A stretch of 64,000 bases of DNA from CAZFVY01 sp964522665 (GTDB taxonomy: Bacteria; Verrucomicrobiota; Verrucomicrobiia; Limisphaerales; CAZFVY01): positions 62,001 through 126,000 of the forward strand of contig CAZFVY010000001.1 in assembly GCA_964522665.1 (NCBI GenBank), written 5' to 3'. A program made the translations under genes and the position numbers. Positions 34,102-42,193 of this stretch are shown here, piece by piece. The stretch's first letter is position 1, and every line of letters begins with the position of its first letter. The notes below the pieces were generated by a model, which was not told the origin of the DNA, searched no databases, and saw nothing but the letters and a program-made list of their open reading frames with translations.

Positions 34102-34410
34102 GAGCCTGTTTTAAAATTCCGTGGGGTTCTGTTTTCGCGCAAAGGGCTGAATGGCGACCCGTCCTCCGCAGTAGCCCTGCTACGGAGGATGGAGGCGCGA
34201 CGAAGGAGAATATCCCAGGCGGATCTTCGACTGAGGAGCAACGAAGCCAGTCAGCCCTTGGCGCGAAAACCCTCCGGGCGGCGGGCCTTTTGGCTGCGGC
34301 CTGCGTTGGCTCGGACCTTACAGCCCACTGCGGGGATGCTCGGCCCGCGCCGCCTTGGCCGCAGCCAAAATCCCTCGCCGCAGGACCCCACGGACTCTTA
34401 AAACAGGCTC
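34102..34410. mobile_element. MITE-like element 1 with 30-bp terminal inverted repeats and two internal arms
   Basis: Non-coding 309 bases. Terminal repeats 34102-34131 and 34381-34410 match at 27 of 30 positions, both reading inward from GAGCCTGTTTTAA. Arm 1 begins directly after the left repeat: 34132-34150 pairs with 34251-34269 (18 of 19), capped by a smaller hairpin (34162-34189). Arm 2 is a perfect 14-bp stem, 34288-34301 with 34357-34370. TA dinucleotides flank both ends, suggesting but not proving a TA target duplication. There is no transposase inside; short open frames here are not credible genes. Confidence 0.75.
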
Positions 34411-34577
34411 TAAGGACAACTGCCGCTCGGCGCGGACCCGGCGGCCGACTCAGCATGGCGCCGCGCCACGCGGCGCCGGTGGGGGATCACCCTATTGGAG
34501 TTTTTCCATCCTTCGCCCATGTTAGGCTATTGCTAAGCTGCGCGGTTCCACGATGGTATGTAGGCCAGACGTCCTTG

Positions 34578-34743
34578 AACCTTAAAACGGCGGTAGGGAC
34601 GCGGCAGATTGAGTAATGCTTTGGAGCAGAAACGGTTTGGAAAAAGCGAAGCCATACCCGCAGCGGTCTGGTGAGCTTTTTCCGAAACGTTTATGCCCAA
34701 ATGATTACGCAAGATGACGGGTTCCTACTGCCGTTTTAAGGTT
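34578..34743. mobile_element. MITE-like element 2 with 23-bp terminal inverted repeats and one internal arm
   Basis: 166 bases. Ends 34578-34600 and 34721-34743 match at 21 of 23 positions (AACCTTAAAACGGC...). Internal arm 34630-34647 pairs with 34675-34692 at 16 of 18 positions. The right end lies 44 bases before the dodecin start. No coding capacity. Together with element 1 it accounts for most of the 724-base gap between the Sua5 and dodecin genes; the 167 bases between the elements show nothing recognisable. Confidence 0.7.
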
Positions 34744-34787
34744 GAATCGAGCAGAGGAATAATTCCCGGCAATTGAAAGCGCCAACC

Positions 34788-34997
34788 ATGAAAGAGCACG
34801 TCTATAAATTGATCGAACTCACCGGATCCTCCGCCATCTCCATCGAGGACGCCGTCGAGAAGGCGATAAAACGCGCGCACAAAACGATCAAGAACCTATT
34901 GTGGTTTCAGTTGATCGAGACCCGCGGCAGCATCGAAAAAGGAAAAGTCCACCATTGGCAGGTGACGATCAAGGTCGGCTTCATCGTGGAAGACTAA
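34788..34997 (+). CDS. dodecin family flavin-binding protein
   Basis: 69 residues from the ATG at 34788 (a TTG five codons upstream is less likely). MKEHVYKLIELTGSS, SIEDAVEKAIKRAHKT, LLWFQLIETRGSIEKGKV and WQVTIKVGF match dodecin throughout. W39 is the expected flavin-stacking residue and Q58 a probable flavin contact. Dodecins are dodecameric cytosolic flavin storage and buffering proteins. It is followed by a ferritin-like gene, which suggests a storage or redox-protection cluster. Confidence 0.93.
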   Translation: MKEHVYKLIELTGSSAISIEDAVEKAIKRAHKTIKNLLWFQLIETRGSIEKGKVHHWQVTIKVGFIVED

Positions 34998-35075
34998 ACG
35001 TTAGTCGGCTGACGATTGGCAACCCGGTCGGGATGGCCAGGAGGAGAGACTCAATACATTTATCCCAGGACTGCT

Positions 35076-35576
35076 ATGACAAAACAAAACACGCCCATCG
35101 AATCGCCCATCACGCGGGAGCAGATGATCCAACTCTTGAACGAGGATCTCGCGGGCGAATATCAGGCGATCATCGCCTACACCGTGTACAGCCAGGTGAT
35201 CAAAGGCGCGCAATACACGGACATCGCGCGCGAACTGGAATTGCACGCGGGCGAGGAATTGCAGCATGCGATCAAGATCGCCAAACAGATCGATTATTTG
35301 GGTGGCCAACCCGGGGTGACGCCCAAACCGGTAAAAGTCTCGAACGACCCCGTCGAAATGCTCCGCGCCGACCTCGAGAACGAGCGGACGACCGTCGGCC
35401 GCTATCGCGATCGCATTCGCCAGGCCGAAGCGATGGGAGAGTTCGCGTTGAGCGAAACCTTGCGCGCCATCATCGTGCAAGAGCAGGAGCACGAGATTGA
35501 CCTGAGCGCGGCCTTGAATATCGAGGTTCCACCCGCGAAAACGCCGATCGAAACCAGGACCGTCCACACCGCATAA
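35076..35576 (+). CDS. ferritin-like (bacterioferritin-type) protein
   Basis: 166 residues from the ATG at 35076; the frame is open to 35016 without extra domain character. A four-helix ferritin-like core with diiron candidates E28 (LAGEYQAIIAY), E60/E61 and H64 (ELHAGEELQHAI) and a later E-x2-H in VQEQEHEIDLSAAL. The pattern fits the bacterioferritin/DUF-type ferritin-like superfamily more than classical Ftn or Dps. It probably stores or detoxifies iron. It lies 78 bases downstream of dodecin and 35 bases before the small protein gene. Confidence 0.85.
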   Translation: MTKQNTPIESPITREQMIQLLNEDLAGEYQAIIAYTVYSQVIKGAQYTDIARELELHAGEELQHAIKIAKQIDYLGGQPGVTPKPVKVSNDPVEMLRADLENERTTVGRYRDRIRQAEAMGEFALSETLRAIIVQEQEHEIDLSAALNIEVPPAKTPIETRTVHTA

Positions 35577-35611
35577 ACAGCCGACTTATCCCAACCCAAA
35601 AGGCCATTTCC

Positions 35612-35848
35612 ATGAAACTCTACGCCGCCAACAACCCGATTCACCACACGCAGAAGCTCAAAACCCAGATGCGTGAACTCATCGATCATCTCCGCGCAGA
35701 CATCGAAAAAGTCTCCGACGCGAAAGCCAGAGCGCTCTTCGAAACGTCCGCGGAGGTGATTACCGGTCTGGTCAAAGCCTTCGACGACTTTGAGCAGAAG
35801 AACGAATCTCCGTGGCAAGCCGAGCCGACCGCCGCTCACCCCGAATAA
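35612..35848 (+). CDS. small helical hypothetical protein
   Basis: 78 residues. Predicted mostly helical (LKTQMRELIDHLRADIEKV, ARALFETSAEVITGLVKAFDDFEQK) with a disordered Pro/Ala tail. No transmembrane segment or known motif. Its position directly after the ferritin-like gene suggests cotranscription, but I do not recognise the family. Confidence 0.65.
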   Translation: MKLYAANNPIHHTQKLKTQMRELIDHLRADIEKVSDAKARALFETSAEVITGLVKAFDDFEQKNESPWQAEPTAAHPE

Positions 35849-35960
35849 TCGACCGCCCCCCGCGACTTCAAGTCACAACATGTCTGGCCTCGCGCGCCAA
35901 GGCAGCGGGCGCTCGGCAGGAGCGCCATCTCGTGAACGAAGCAGCGTCGAGACCTAGTCC

Positions 35961-37202
35961 ATGAAGCCCTTTCCTATCGTCATTCTCGGCGGGGGCGTCG
36001 TGGCCGGATACGCGGCCAAGGAATTCGTCGCGCAGGGTGGCAAGAAAGGAGAATTGTTGATCGTCACGGCGGAAAACTCGCTGCCGTATGAGCGGCCTCC
36101 GCTTTCAAAGGATTTCCTCGCCAGCGAGGAAACGGCCGGCGACATTCAGATTTCACACGCCGCGTTTTATCGGCAACACGGCATCACGGTTCAACGCAAC
36201 TTTCCCGTCGTGAGAGTGGACTTTCACCGCCGCCGCCTCCATGGCGCGAAGGGCAAGGTCATCGCGTTTGACCGTCTGCTGATCGCCACCGGTTCCACGT
36301 CTCGCCAGTTGAAGACGCCCGGAGCCAACCTCCCTGAGGTCTTTTATCTCCGGAGCTTGAGAGATTCGCGGGCCATTCGGGGGCAAATCAAAAAAGGGCG
36401 ACGGGCCGTGGTTATCGGCGCCGGTTTTATCGGGATGGAAGTGGCCTCCGTTCTGGCCAGCCGCGGTGTCCGCACCGCGATGGTTTTTCCTGATGATCGG
36501 GTGTGGAAACGTTTGTTCACGCCGCCCATGTCCACGTTTTTTGAGCGGCAGTTTTCGACCCACGGGATTACCTTTTTGAAGAACGAAAGCGTCGTGGCCC
36601 TCGCCCATAAAAACGACGAGTGCCAGGTCCTGCTGGCGTCCGGCAACCAGGCCCGAACCGATTTTGTCGTGGCGGGAATCGGCGCGGTCCCATCGATGGA
36701 GGCATTTCGCCATACGCCCCTGGACTCGACCAACGGGATCAAGGTCAACGAATACCTCGAGACCACGGCGCCAAACGTCTGGGCAGCCGGAGATATCGCC
36801 AATTATCCCGATCAACTCTTCCACCGCCGTATGCGGGTCGAACACTGGGATAACGCGGTGGAACAAGGCCGGGTGGCAATGCGCAACATGATGAGCAACT
36901 TGCAGCCATTTATTCATGTTCCCTATTTTTTCTCGGACGCTTTTGACCTTTCCTACGAGTTCTGGGGCGATGCGACCGGGTATGACGAAGTGGTTTATCG
37001 CGGCAACATTTATGAAAAGCAGTTCAGCGTCTGGTGGTTTAAGGCGCAAATACTTTGCGCGGCGTTCATCATGGACCGCTCGGAGGAAGAGCGCTTGGTC
37101 GCCCGTCGTTGGATCTTGCGGCGTTCCCGCCTCAATCCCAAGGCGGTGCAAACCGTCCGCAACCTCAAGTCGCTGGATACCACCTTCGGTCGGCAGGCAT
37201 AG
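35961..37202 (+). CDS. FAD-dependent pyridine nucleotide-disulphide oxidoreductase (rubredoxin/ferredoxin reductase-like)
   Basis: 413 residues. FAD-binding GGGVVAGYAAKEF at the N-terminus (a GGGxxAG variant), NAD(P)-binding VVIGAGFIGMEVASVL (~residues 150-165), then APNVWAAGDIANYP, the second FAD contact. YERPPLSKDFL is the conserved early motif of the AIF/BphA4-type reductases. There is no redox-active CxxC, so electrons probably pass to a separate ferredoxin- or rubredoxin-like partner, which is not adjacent. Given the neighbouring dodecin and ferritin-like genes, a role in redox or iron homeostasis is reasonable but inferred. Confidence 0.9.
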   Translation: MKPFPIVILGGGVVAGYAAKEFVAQGGKKGELLIVTAENSLPYERPPLSKDFLASEETAGDIQISHAAFYRQHGITVQRNFPVVRVDFHRRRLHGAKGKVIAFDRLLIATGSTSRQLKTPGANLPEVFYLRSLRDSRAIRGQIKKGRRAVVIGAGFIGMEVASVLASRGVRTAMVFPDDRVWKRLFTPPMSTFFERQFSTHGITFLKNESVVALAHKNDECQVLLASGNQARTDFVVAGIGAVPSMEAFRHTPLDSTNGIKVNEYLETTAPNVWAAGDIANYPDQLFHRRMRVEHWDNAVEQGRVAMRNMMSNLQPFIHVPYFFSDAFDLSYEFWGDATGYDEVVYRGNIYEKQFSVWWFKAQILCAAFIMDRSEEERLVARRWILRRSRLNPKAVQTVRNLKSLDTTFGRQA

Positions 37203-37317
37203 TCTCATCGATCCTCGATGAGCGCTGGAAGATCACCAGGGCCCGCATATGTCCCGAAGGCCCCGCCGGTCGGCCTGTTTTCCTTGCAAATCGCGCGGGA
37301 CGCGGTTGGATAGGGGC

Positions 37318-37647
37318 ATGTTTCAGTACGTTGCCTTGGCTCGTGAGAAAACTTGGAAACCTGGGCCGTATCCGGGGGTCCAATTAATGGTTTTGCATCA
37401 GAATGACGCCACGGGCGGCGTCACGGTGTTGCGCAAGTTCGCGGCCGGCGCTATCATTCCCGCGCATATTCATACGCAGGCGAACGAGTCCGTGTTTGTG
37501 CTTTCCGGCGAGTGGGAAGAGGCGGGGGTGACCTACACAACCGGAGCCTATTTTTTTGCGCCCAAAGGGGAACGACACGGCCCGCACCACGCCAAGACGG
37601 AAGTCATTAGCCTGACGGTATTTGACGGGCCGTTAACGGTCACGTGA
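37318..37647 (+). CDS. cupin-domain protein, ChrR-like
   Basis: The ATG at 37318 follows TAGGGGC and gives 109 residues, the size of a single cupin; the frame is open upstream to 37249 without homology. Metal-binding cupin motif 1: PAHIHTQANESVFVLSGEWEE (two His and a Glu), and motif 2: APKGERHGPHHAKTE. It resembles the ChrR C-terminal/anti-ECF-type cupins and small quercetinase-like cupins. Cytosolic, probably Zn- or Fe-binding. It lies 115 bases after the reductase gene. Confidence 0.85.
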   Translation: MFQYVALAREKTWKPGPYPGVQLMVLHQNDATGGVTVLRKFAAGAIIPAHIHTQANESVFVLSGEWEEAGVTYTTGAYFFAPKGERHGPHHAKTEVISLTVFDGPLTVT

Positions 37648-37681
37648 CCGGTGGCCGACCGGCCCCAAGTTCAGTTCAACG

Positions 37682-39028
37682 ATGAAAATCCCGCCGCTCA
37701 TCTGGGCCTGCGCCGCGCTCTGCCTCGGCGCCGGGGAAGCCTGCCGGGCGGCGGACGATTTGACCGGCGTGGCCGATCAACTGCAGCGGTTGCGCCAGCA
37801 GAATGAGCAGTTGCAACAACAACTGCGCCAGCAGCAGGATCTGATCGAGCAGTTGAACCAGAAGCTGGCGCGCGTCGAAGCCGCCCAACAGGGCAGTTCG
37901 AATCAGCTGGACGCCTTGAAAGCGAGCCTGGCGCCGGCTCCCTCCGCGAGCGGGGCGGCGCTGGGGTCCCCGTTAAAGTTTGGCGCCGTCACGCTCAGCG
38001 GTGAAGCCGGAGTGGCGATTTTTCATCAAGCTTCGGAGGGGGAATTCAACCACGCGGACCTGCGGGTCGATGAAGCGAAATTATTCGTCGATGCCAACGT
38101 CTGGCAGGATGTCTATTTCTACTCGGAAATCAATCTCATCACCCGCGAGGCGAGCGACGAGAATCTTCACCTCGGCGAACTGTATGTGGATTTTGAAAAC
38201 GTCTCCGCGCTTTGGCACGAGGAGCGACTGTTGAACATCCGCGCCGGCCGGATGTACATCCCATTCGGTGAGGAGTATCAGACCCGCTATGCCATCGACA
38301 ACCCGCTGATCACCCATTCAGTGAGTGACATTTGGGGCGTGGATGAAGGGGTCGAACTCTACGGCTCGAAGGGACCGTTTCGTTACGCGGTCGCGGTCCA
38401 GAACGGCGGCCACCCGCTGCTACGCGACTACAATTCGGACAAATCAGTGGCCGGACGGCTGAGCTATGCGCCGACGGCGTGGCTTAACTTGAGCGCCAGC
38501 GGGATGCGAACCGGAGACTTGAGCGCGGCCAATGACAAACTTTCCGGCGTCTGGTTCGCCAATGGTTTTTTCCGCCCGATCGGGTCCAGCCAGGTCACTA
38601 CGTTTCACGCGGATTTGGCGGAAGCGGACGCGCAGGCCCACTGGCGGCAAACCGTCCTCAAGGCCGCCGGCGGCTACGCTCGCTATGGTGACAACGACCA
38701 ACCGGCAAGCAATAGCCGCAATCTTTACTACTATTACGCCGAAGCCGTTCAAGGTCTCACGGACAAGATATTTGGCGCCGCCCGATTCAGTGAAGTCGTA
38801 GCGCCGCAGGGCTATCCCTTGACCGGCCTTGGCGATTACGGGGAGTATTTCCTGGACAACTCCAGCATGACGAAGAGCCTTTGGCGGTTGAGTCTGGGCC
38901 TGAGCTATCGCTGGAGCCGTGACCTCATCTTTAAGACCGAATATAGTTTTGAAAACGGCCGTCTGATGGACGGCAGCAAGCGAGACCACGAAAATCTCTT
39001 GGGAGCCGAAGTGGCGGTCAGGTTTTGA
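37682..39028 (+). CDS. outer-membrane beta-barrel (porin-like) with N-terminal coiled coil
   Basis: 448 residues. A signal peptide (ends near CRAADD, ~residue 25) is followed by a Gln/Leu-rich coiled coil (LQRLRQQNEQLQQQLRQQQD, ~32-68) and a disordered Ala/Pro linker. A long alternating beta-strand domain follows (FGAVTLSGEAGVAIF... DVYFYSEINLI... LNIRAGRMYIPFGEEYQTRY) and ends in an aromatic residue (VAVRF), as barrels recognised by BamA do. The coiled coil resembles the periplasmic stem of phosphate-selective-porin-like proteins. It precedes a cupredoxin gene, overlapping the longest possible frame of the latter. Confidence 0.82.
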   Translation: MKIPPLIWACAALCLGAGEACRAADDLTGVADQLQRLRQQNEQLQQQLRQQQDLIEQLNQKLARVEAAQQGSSNQLDALKASLAPAPSASGAALGSPLKFGAVTLSGEAGVAIFHQASEGEFNHADLRVDEAKLFVDANVWQDVYFYSEINLITREASDENLHLGELYVDFENVSALWHEERLLNIRAGRMYIPFGEEYQTRYAIDNPLITHSVSDIWGVDEGVELYGSKGPFRYAVAVQNGGHPLLRDYNSDKSVAGRLSYAPTAWLNLSASGMRTGDLSAANDKLSGVWFANGFFRPIGSSQVTTFHADLAEADAQAHWRQTVLKAAGGYARYGDNDQPASNSRNLYYYYAEAVQGLTDKIFGAARFSEVVAPQGYPLTGLGDYGEYFLDNSSMTKSLWRLSLGLSYRWSRDLIFKTEYSFENGRLMDGSKRDHENLLGAEVAVRF

Positions 39029-39072
39029 CCCGCGCGCGGACCCAAGCTCGCGGGCGGGTGAACATTCCGATC

Positions 39073-39762
39073 ATGAGAGCCGGTTTAAAACCGATGACAG
39101 GCGCAATCATCGCCCTTTGCGCGATGGCGTCGGCGATTGGTGGCACGATCAAGGGCCACGTTCGGGCCGAGGGCAAAGCCGGCGCGGAGGCCGACGCGTC
39201 CACGGGCCAATACGAGAGCCGGCGGTTCAAGCATGTCGAACGCATCAATTACGAGGAGCTCCACGAGTTTGTCGTTTACGTTGATTTCACGCCCCCGGAA
39301 AAGCCGAAGCCGCCCGCCGAAGCGATTGGCATCGTGACCCAAAAGGACGCGACGTTCGCGCCGCACGTTCTGCCGGTGGTGGTCGGCACGCGGGTGAAAT
39401 GGCCGAACGAGGACACGATTTACCACAACGTGTTTTCGAAGTCGGGCCGGAACGCCTTCGACTTGGACCTTTACAAGGCGCCCGTAGTCAAGGAAGTCCC
39501 GTTCAATTACCCGGGGCAGGTCGATGTCTTTTGTTCGATTCATTCCCGGATGCACTGCATCGTGCTGGTTTTGGAAAACCCGTGGTTCGCGCGCACCGAC
39601 GCTCATGGAGACTACGTGATCGAGCATGTGCCCGCAGGGACGTACCATCTGAAGGCTTGGCACGAGCGGTTGCCCGACAAGGACCAGGAAGTCGTCGTGC
39701 CCGAGCAGGGCGAGATCAAAGTCGATTTCACGCTCGGCATCACGGGCCTGCCCAAGCATTGA
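39073..39762 (+). CDS. exported cupredoxin-like protein with carboxypeptidase-regulatory-like C-terminus
   Basis: 229 residues from the ATG at 39073; a GTG at 39058 is possible. The signal peptide ends near ASAIGG. The type-1 copper ligand set is complete: H118 (IYHNVFS), then C154, H157 and M160 in FCSIHSRM. After residue ~170 a carboxypeptidase-regulatory-like beta-sandwich follows (DAHGDYVIEHVPAGTYHLKAW). This two-domain form matches methylamine-utilisation-type plastocyanins. It sits between a porin-like gene and a membrane kinase gene and could supply electrons or sense copper or redox state. Confidence 0.85.
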   Translation: MRAGLKPMTGAIIALCAMASAIGGTIKGHVRAEGKAGAEADASTGQYESRRFKHVERINYEELHEFVVYVDFTPPEKPKPPAEAIGIVTQKDATFAPHVLPVVVGTRVKWPNEDTIYHNVFSKSGRNAFDLDLYKAPVVKEVPFNYPGQVDVFCSIHSRMHCIVLVLENPWFARTDAHGDYVIEHVPAGTYHLKAWHERLPDKDQEVVVPEQGEIKVDFTLGITGLPKH

Positions 39763-39768
39763 GCCGCC

Positions 39769-42060
39769 ATGGCCGCGCCGCGAACTCGCTGGAGATTCCA
39801 CGCCAAAGTGCTGGTCCCCGTGATCGCCGTCATGGCGACTCTGCTGGCGGTCACCATGTGGATCGTCAACGAGCGGTTCACGGCGCATTTGAGCAAGGAA
39901 CTGCTGAAATCGCTCAACGTCGCCGACACCGTCTTCCTTAAGTCGCAGGGATTGCGCGCGCGCAATTTCCGCAGCCTGTGCCAGAACGTCGCCAAGGAAC
40001 CCCGCGTCTTTAGCGTCTGCCAGGCCGACGACACCCGGACGATGCAGAGGTTTCTCAACGATTTGCTGATGGAATTGAAAGGCGATTCCGATGGGGACGA
40101 CGGCCCGGAATGGGCGTACTATAGTCGCTGGACGGGAGCGACGATCACCAATAGCGTCGGTAACTCCGGTCTCGACGCCGTCAAGTTCGCCCAAGACGGG
40201 CGCCTCGCCATTCAAAAGTCGCTCAAGACGGGCGAGCCGGCCGCGGACAGCGTGAAATTGGGGGCGGGTCTTTACGATATTGTGTCGGTGCCCGTGTTCA
40301 TCCCGGACGACGCCGGAGACCAACTGATCGGGGCCCTGACCTTCGCCCGTCCGATCAGCGAACGAGTGGCCCGTGAGCTCAAGGAGGTGACCCACACCGA
40401 GATCGTGCTGCTGTCGAGCGATGGGGTGGTTGCCTCGACGATTACGAATGCGGATTTTTATAGATCGTTCATCGAGGCGTTCGGTCAATACCGCGACGGG
40501 CGCCCGACCGGTGGCGGTCCGCGCGCCGGCCCGCCGCGCGACCTGACGCTCGCGGGCGAACAGTTCATGTACCTCGCCGGCGAGTTCCCGTCCTTGCGCA
40601 ACACCAGCCAGGCGGGTTACCTGCTCCTCTCCTCCTACGCGCCGCCGCTGGCGGAACTGCGCTCGACGCAACGCATGCTTTTCGGCGTCAGCCTGATCGC
40701 GATTCTGTTGGGAGCCGCCACCGTCTGGGCGCTCGTCCGCAAGGTCACGCGCCCGTTGCGCGAGTTGCGCGACGCGGCGGAGGCCGTCGGCCGCGGCGAT
40801 TTCTCGCATCGCGCCGCGATCACCTCGAACGACGAGTGTGGCGAATTGGCGGTGGCCTTTAACCAAATGACCGCGAACCTCAACGGCTCGCGCGAGCAAT
40901 TGGAGAAAACCGTGGACACGCTCAAGACGACCCGCGCCCAATTGATCCAAAGCGAAAAGCTCTCCGCGGTCGGAGAATTCGTGGCCGGCGTCGCGCATGA
41001 ACTCAACAACCCGCTCAGCTCGGTGATCGGGTTCGCCGAGTTGCTCAAGCAAAGCGACACCGATGAACGGCACCGGCGTTATTTCGACATCATTTTTACC
41101 GGGGCCCAGCGCTGCCACAAGATCGTCCAAAGCCTGCTCAGCTTCGCCCGCCAGCACCCGCCCGAGCGCAAGGCGGTCGAGCTGAACGAACTCCTCGACG
41201 CGACGCTGGCCTTTGTGCAGTACGAACTGCATACAAGCAACATCAAGGTCACCCGGCAGTTGGCCGCCAGATTGCCCAAGGTCATGGCCGACCAGCATCA
41301 ACTCCAGCAGGTCTTCCTCAATATCGTCAACAATGCCCGCCAAGCCATCGAGGCCCATCGGCCGGATGGGGCGTTGCGCGTCGCGACCTCGGTGGTCGGC
41401 GAACGCGCGCGGATCGAGATCGAAGATAATGGGCCGGGCATCCTGCCGGAGAATCTGCCCAAGATATTCGATCCGTTCTTTACGACCAAAGCCGTCGGGA
41501 AAGGGACCGGGCTCGGGTTAAGCCTATCGTACGGGATTATACAAGAGCACCATGGCTCGATCCGGGCGATCAGTCCGCCGGGCAAAGGCGTGACGTTCGT
41601 CATCGAATTGCCGATCACCGATCATGCCGGCGAAACGCCGACGGACAGGGCGTCCGGGGCCGGTCCCAAAGCCGATCCCCGCGAGGGAGCGGGCAAACGG
41701 GTGCTGGTGATCGATGACGAGGAATCGATCCTGGAACTGACCCACGAAGTCCTCGCGGGACGGGGCTACAAAGTGGAAACCGTCTGCGACGGCGAGACCG
41801 CGCTTAGCCGGCTCGGCGCCGGGAGCTACGATGTCACCATTTGCGACTGGAAAATGCCGGGGTTGAGCGGACGCCAGGTTTATGAGCGGCTCCACGCCAC
41901 CCAACCCGCCGCCGCCGCGAGACTGGTTTTCATGACCGGCGACATTTTGAGCGACAAGACGCTGAAATTTTTCGAGGAACGCCGGATTCATTGCCTCTCG
42001 AAGCCGTTCTCCCTGGATGAGTTTCGGGCGATCATTGAGAAGATGAGCAAACGAGGGTGA
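39769..42060 (+). CDS. hybrid sensor histidine kinase with periplasmic sensor, HAMP and receiver
   Basis: 763 residues. TM1 (VLVPVIAVMATLLAVTMWI, ~14-33); a large periplasmic sensor (~34-295) with double-Cache-like features and two Cys (SLCQNVAKEPRVFSVCQ); TM2 (MLFGVSLIAILLGAATVWALV, ~302-322); HAMP (~323-375); HisKA with phospho-His in VAGVAHELNNPLSSVIGF; ATPase with NIVNNARQAI, EDNGPGI and GKGTGLGLSLSYGI; and a C-terminal receiver (~643-763) with acceptor Asp in TICDWKMPGLSG. It starts 6 bases after the cupredoxin gene, so the sensor may respond to that periplasmic system. No partner output regulator is adjacent. Confidence 0.93.
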   Translation: MAAPRTRWRFHAKVLVPVIAVMATLLAVTMWIVNERFTAHLSKELLKSLNVADTVFLKSQGLRARNFRSLCQNVAKEPRVFSVCQADDTRTMQRFLNDLLMELKGDSDGDDGPEWAYYSRWTGATITNSVGNSGLDAVKFAQDGRLAIQKSLKTGEPAADSVKLGAGLYDIVSVPVFIPDDAGDQLIGALTFARPISERVARELKEVTHTEIVLLSSDGVVASTITNADFYRSFIEAFGQYRDGRPTGGGPRAGPPRDLTLAGEQFMYLAGEFPSLRNTSQAGYLLLSSYAPPLAELRSTQRMLFGVSLIAILLGAATVWALVRKVTRPLRELRDAAEAVGRGDFSHRAAITSNDECGELAVAFNQMTANLNGSREQLEKTVDTLKTTRAQLIQSEKLSAVGEFVAGVAHELNNPLSSVIGFAELLKQSDTDERHRRYFDIIFTGAQRCHKIVQSLLSFARQHPPERKAVELNELLDATLAFVQYELHTSNIKVTRQLAARLPKVMADQHQLQQVFLNIVNNARQAIEAHRPDGALRVATSVVGERARIEIEDNGPGILPENLPKIFDPFFTTKAVGKGTGLGLSLSYGIIQEHHGSIRAISPPGKGVTFVIELPITDHAGETPTDRASGAGPKADPREGAGKRVLVIDDEESILELTHEVLAGRGYKVETVCDGETALSRLGAGSYDVTICDWKMPGLSGRQVYERLHATQPAAAARLVFMTGDILSDKTLKFFEERRIHCLSKPFSLDEFRAIIEKMSKRG

Positions 42061-42193
42061 TGCTCGCTGCCCCCGCCGTCGATCGGTTAACGGTTTAATT
42101 GAAACTTTTTGGCCTTCCCAAGGGTCTTGGAGGTATGAGAGTCTGATGATGCATCGGATTGGCTTGTTTTTTGAACCGTGAAAGGAACCCGTT

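Noticed and set aside
34189..34456. Short open frames inside MITE-like element 1 on both strands
   Set aside because: They coincide with the inverted-repeat arms and have no Shine-Dalgarno or homology; their openness follows from the repeat structure.
39085..41358. 757-codon open frame on the minus strand opposite the cupredoxin and hybrid kinase genes
   Set aside because: It lies antisense to two genes with clear domain motifs; its translation is rich in Arg/Gly/His without domains, as expected for a GC-rich antisense shadow.
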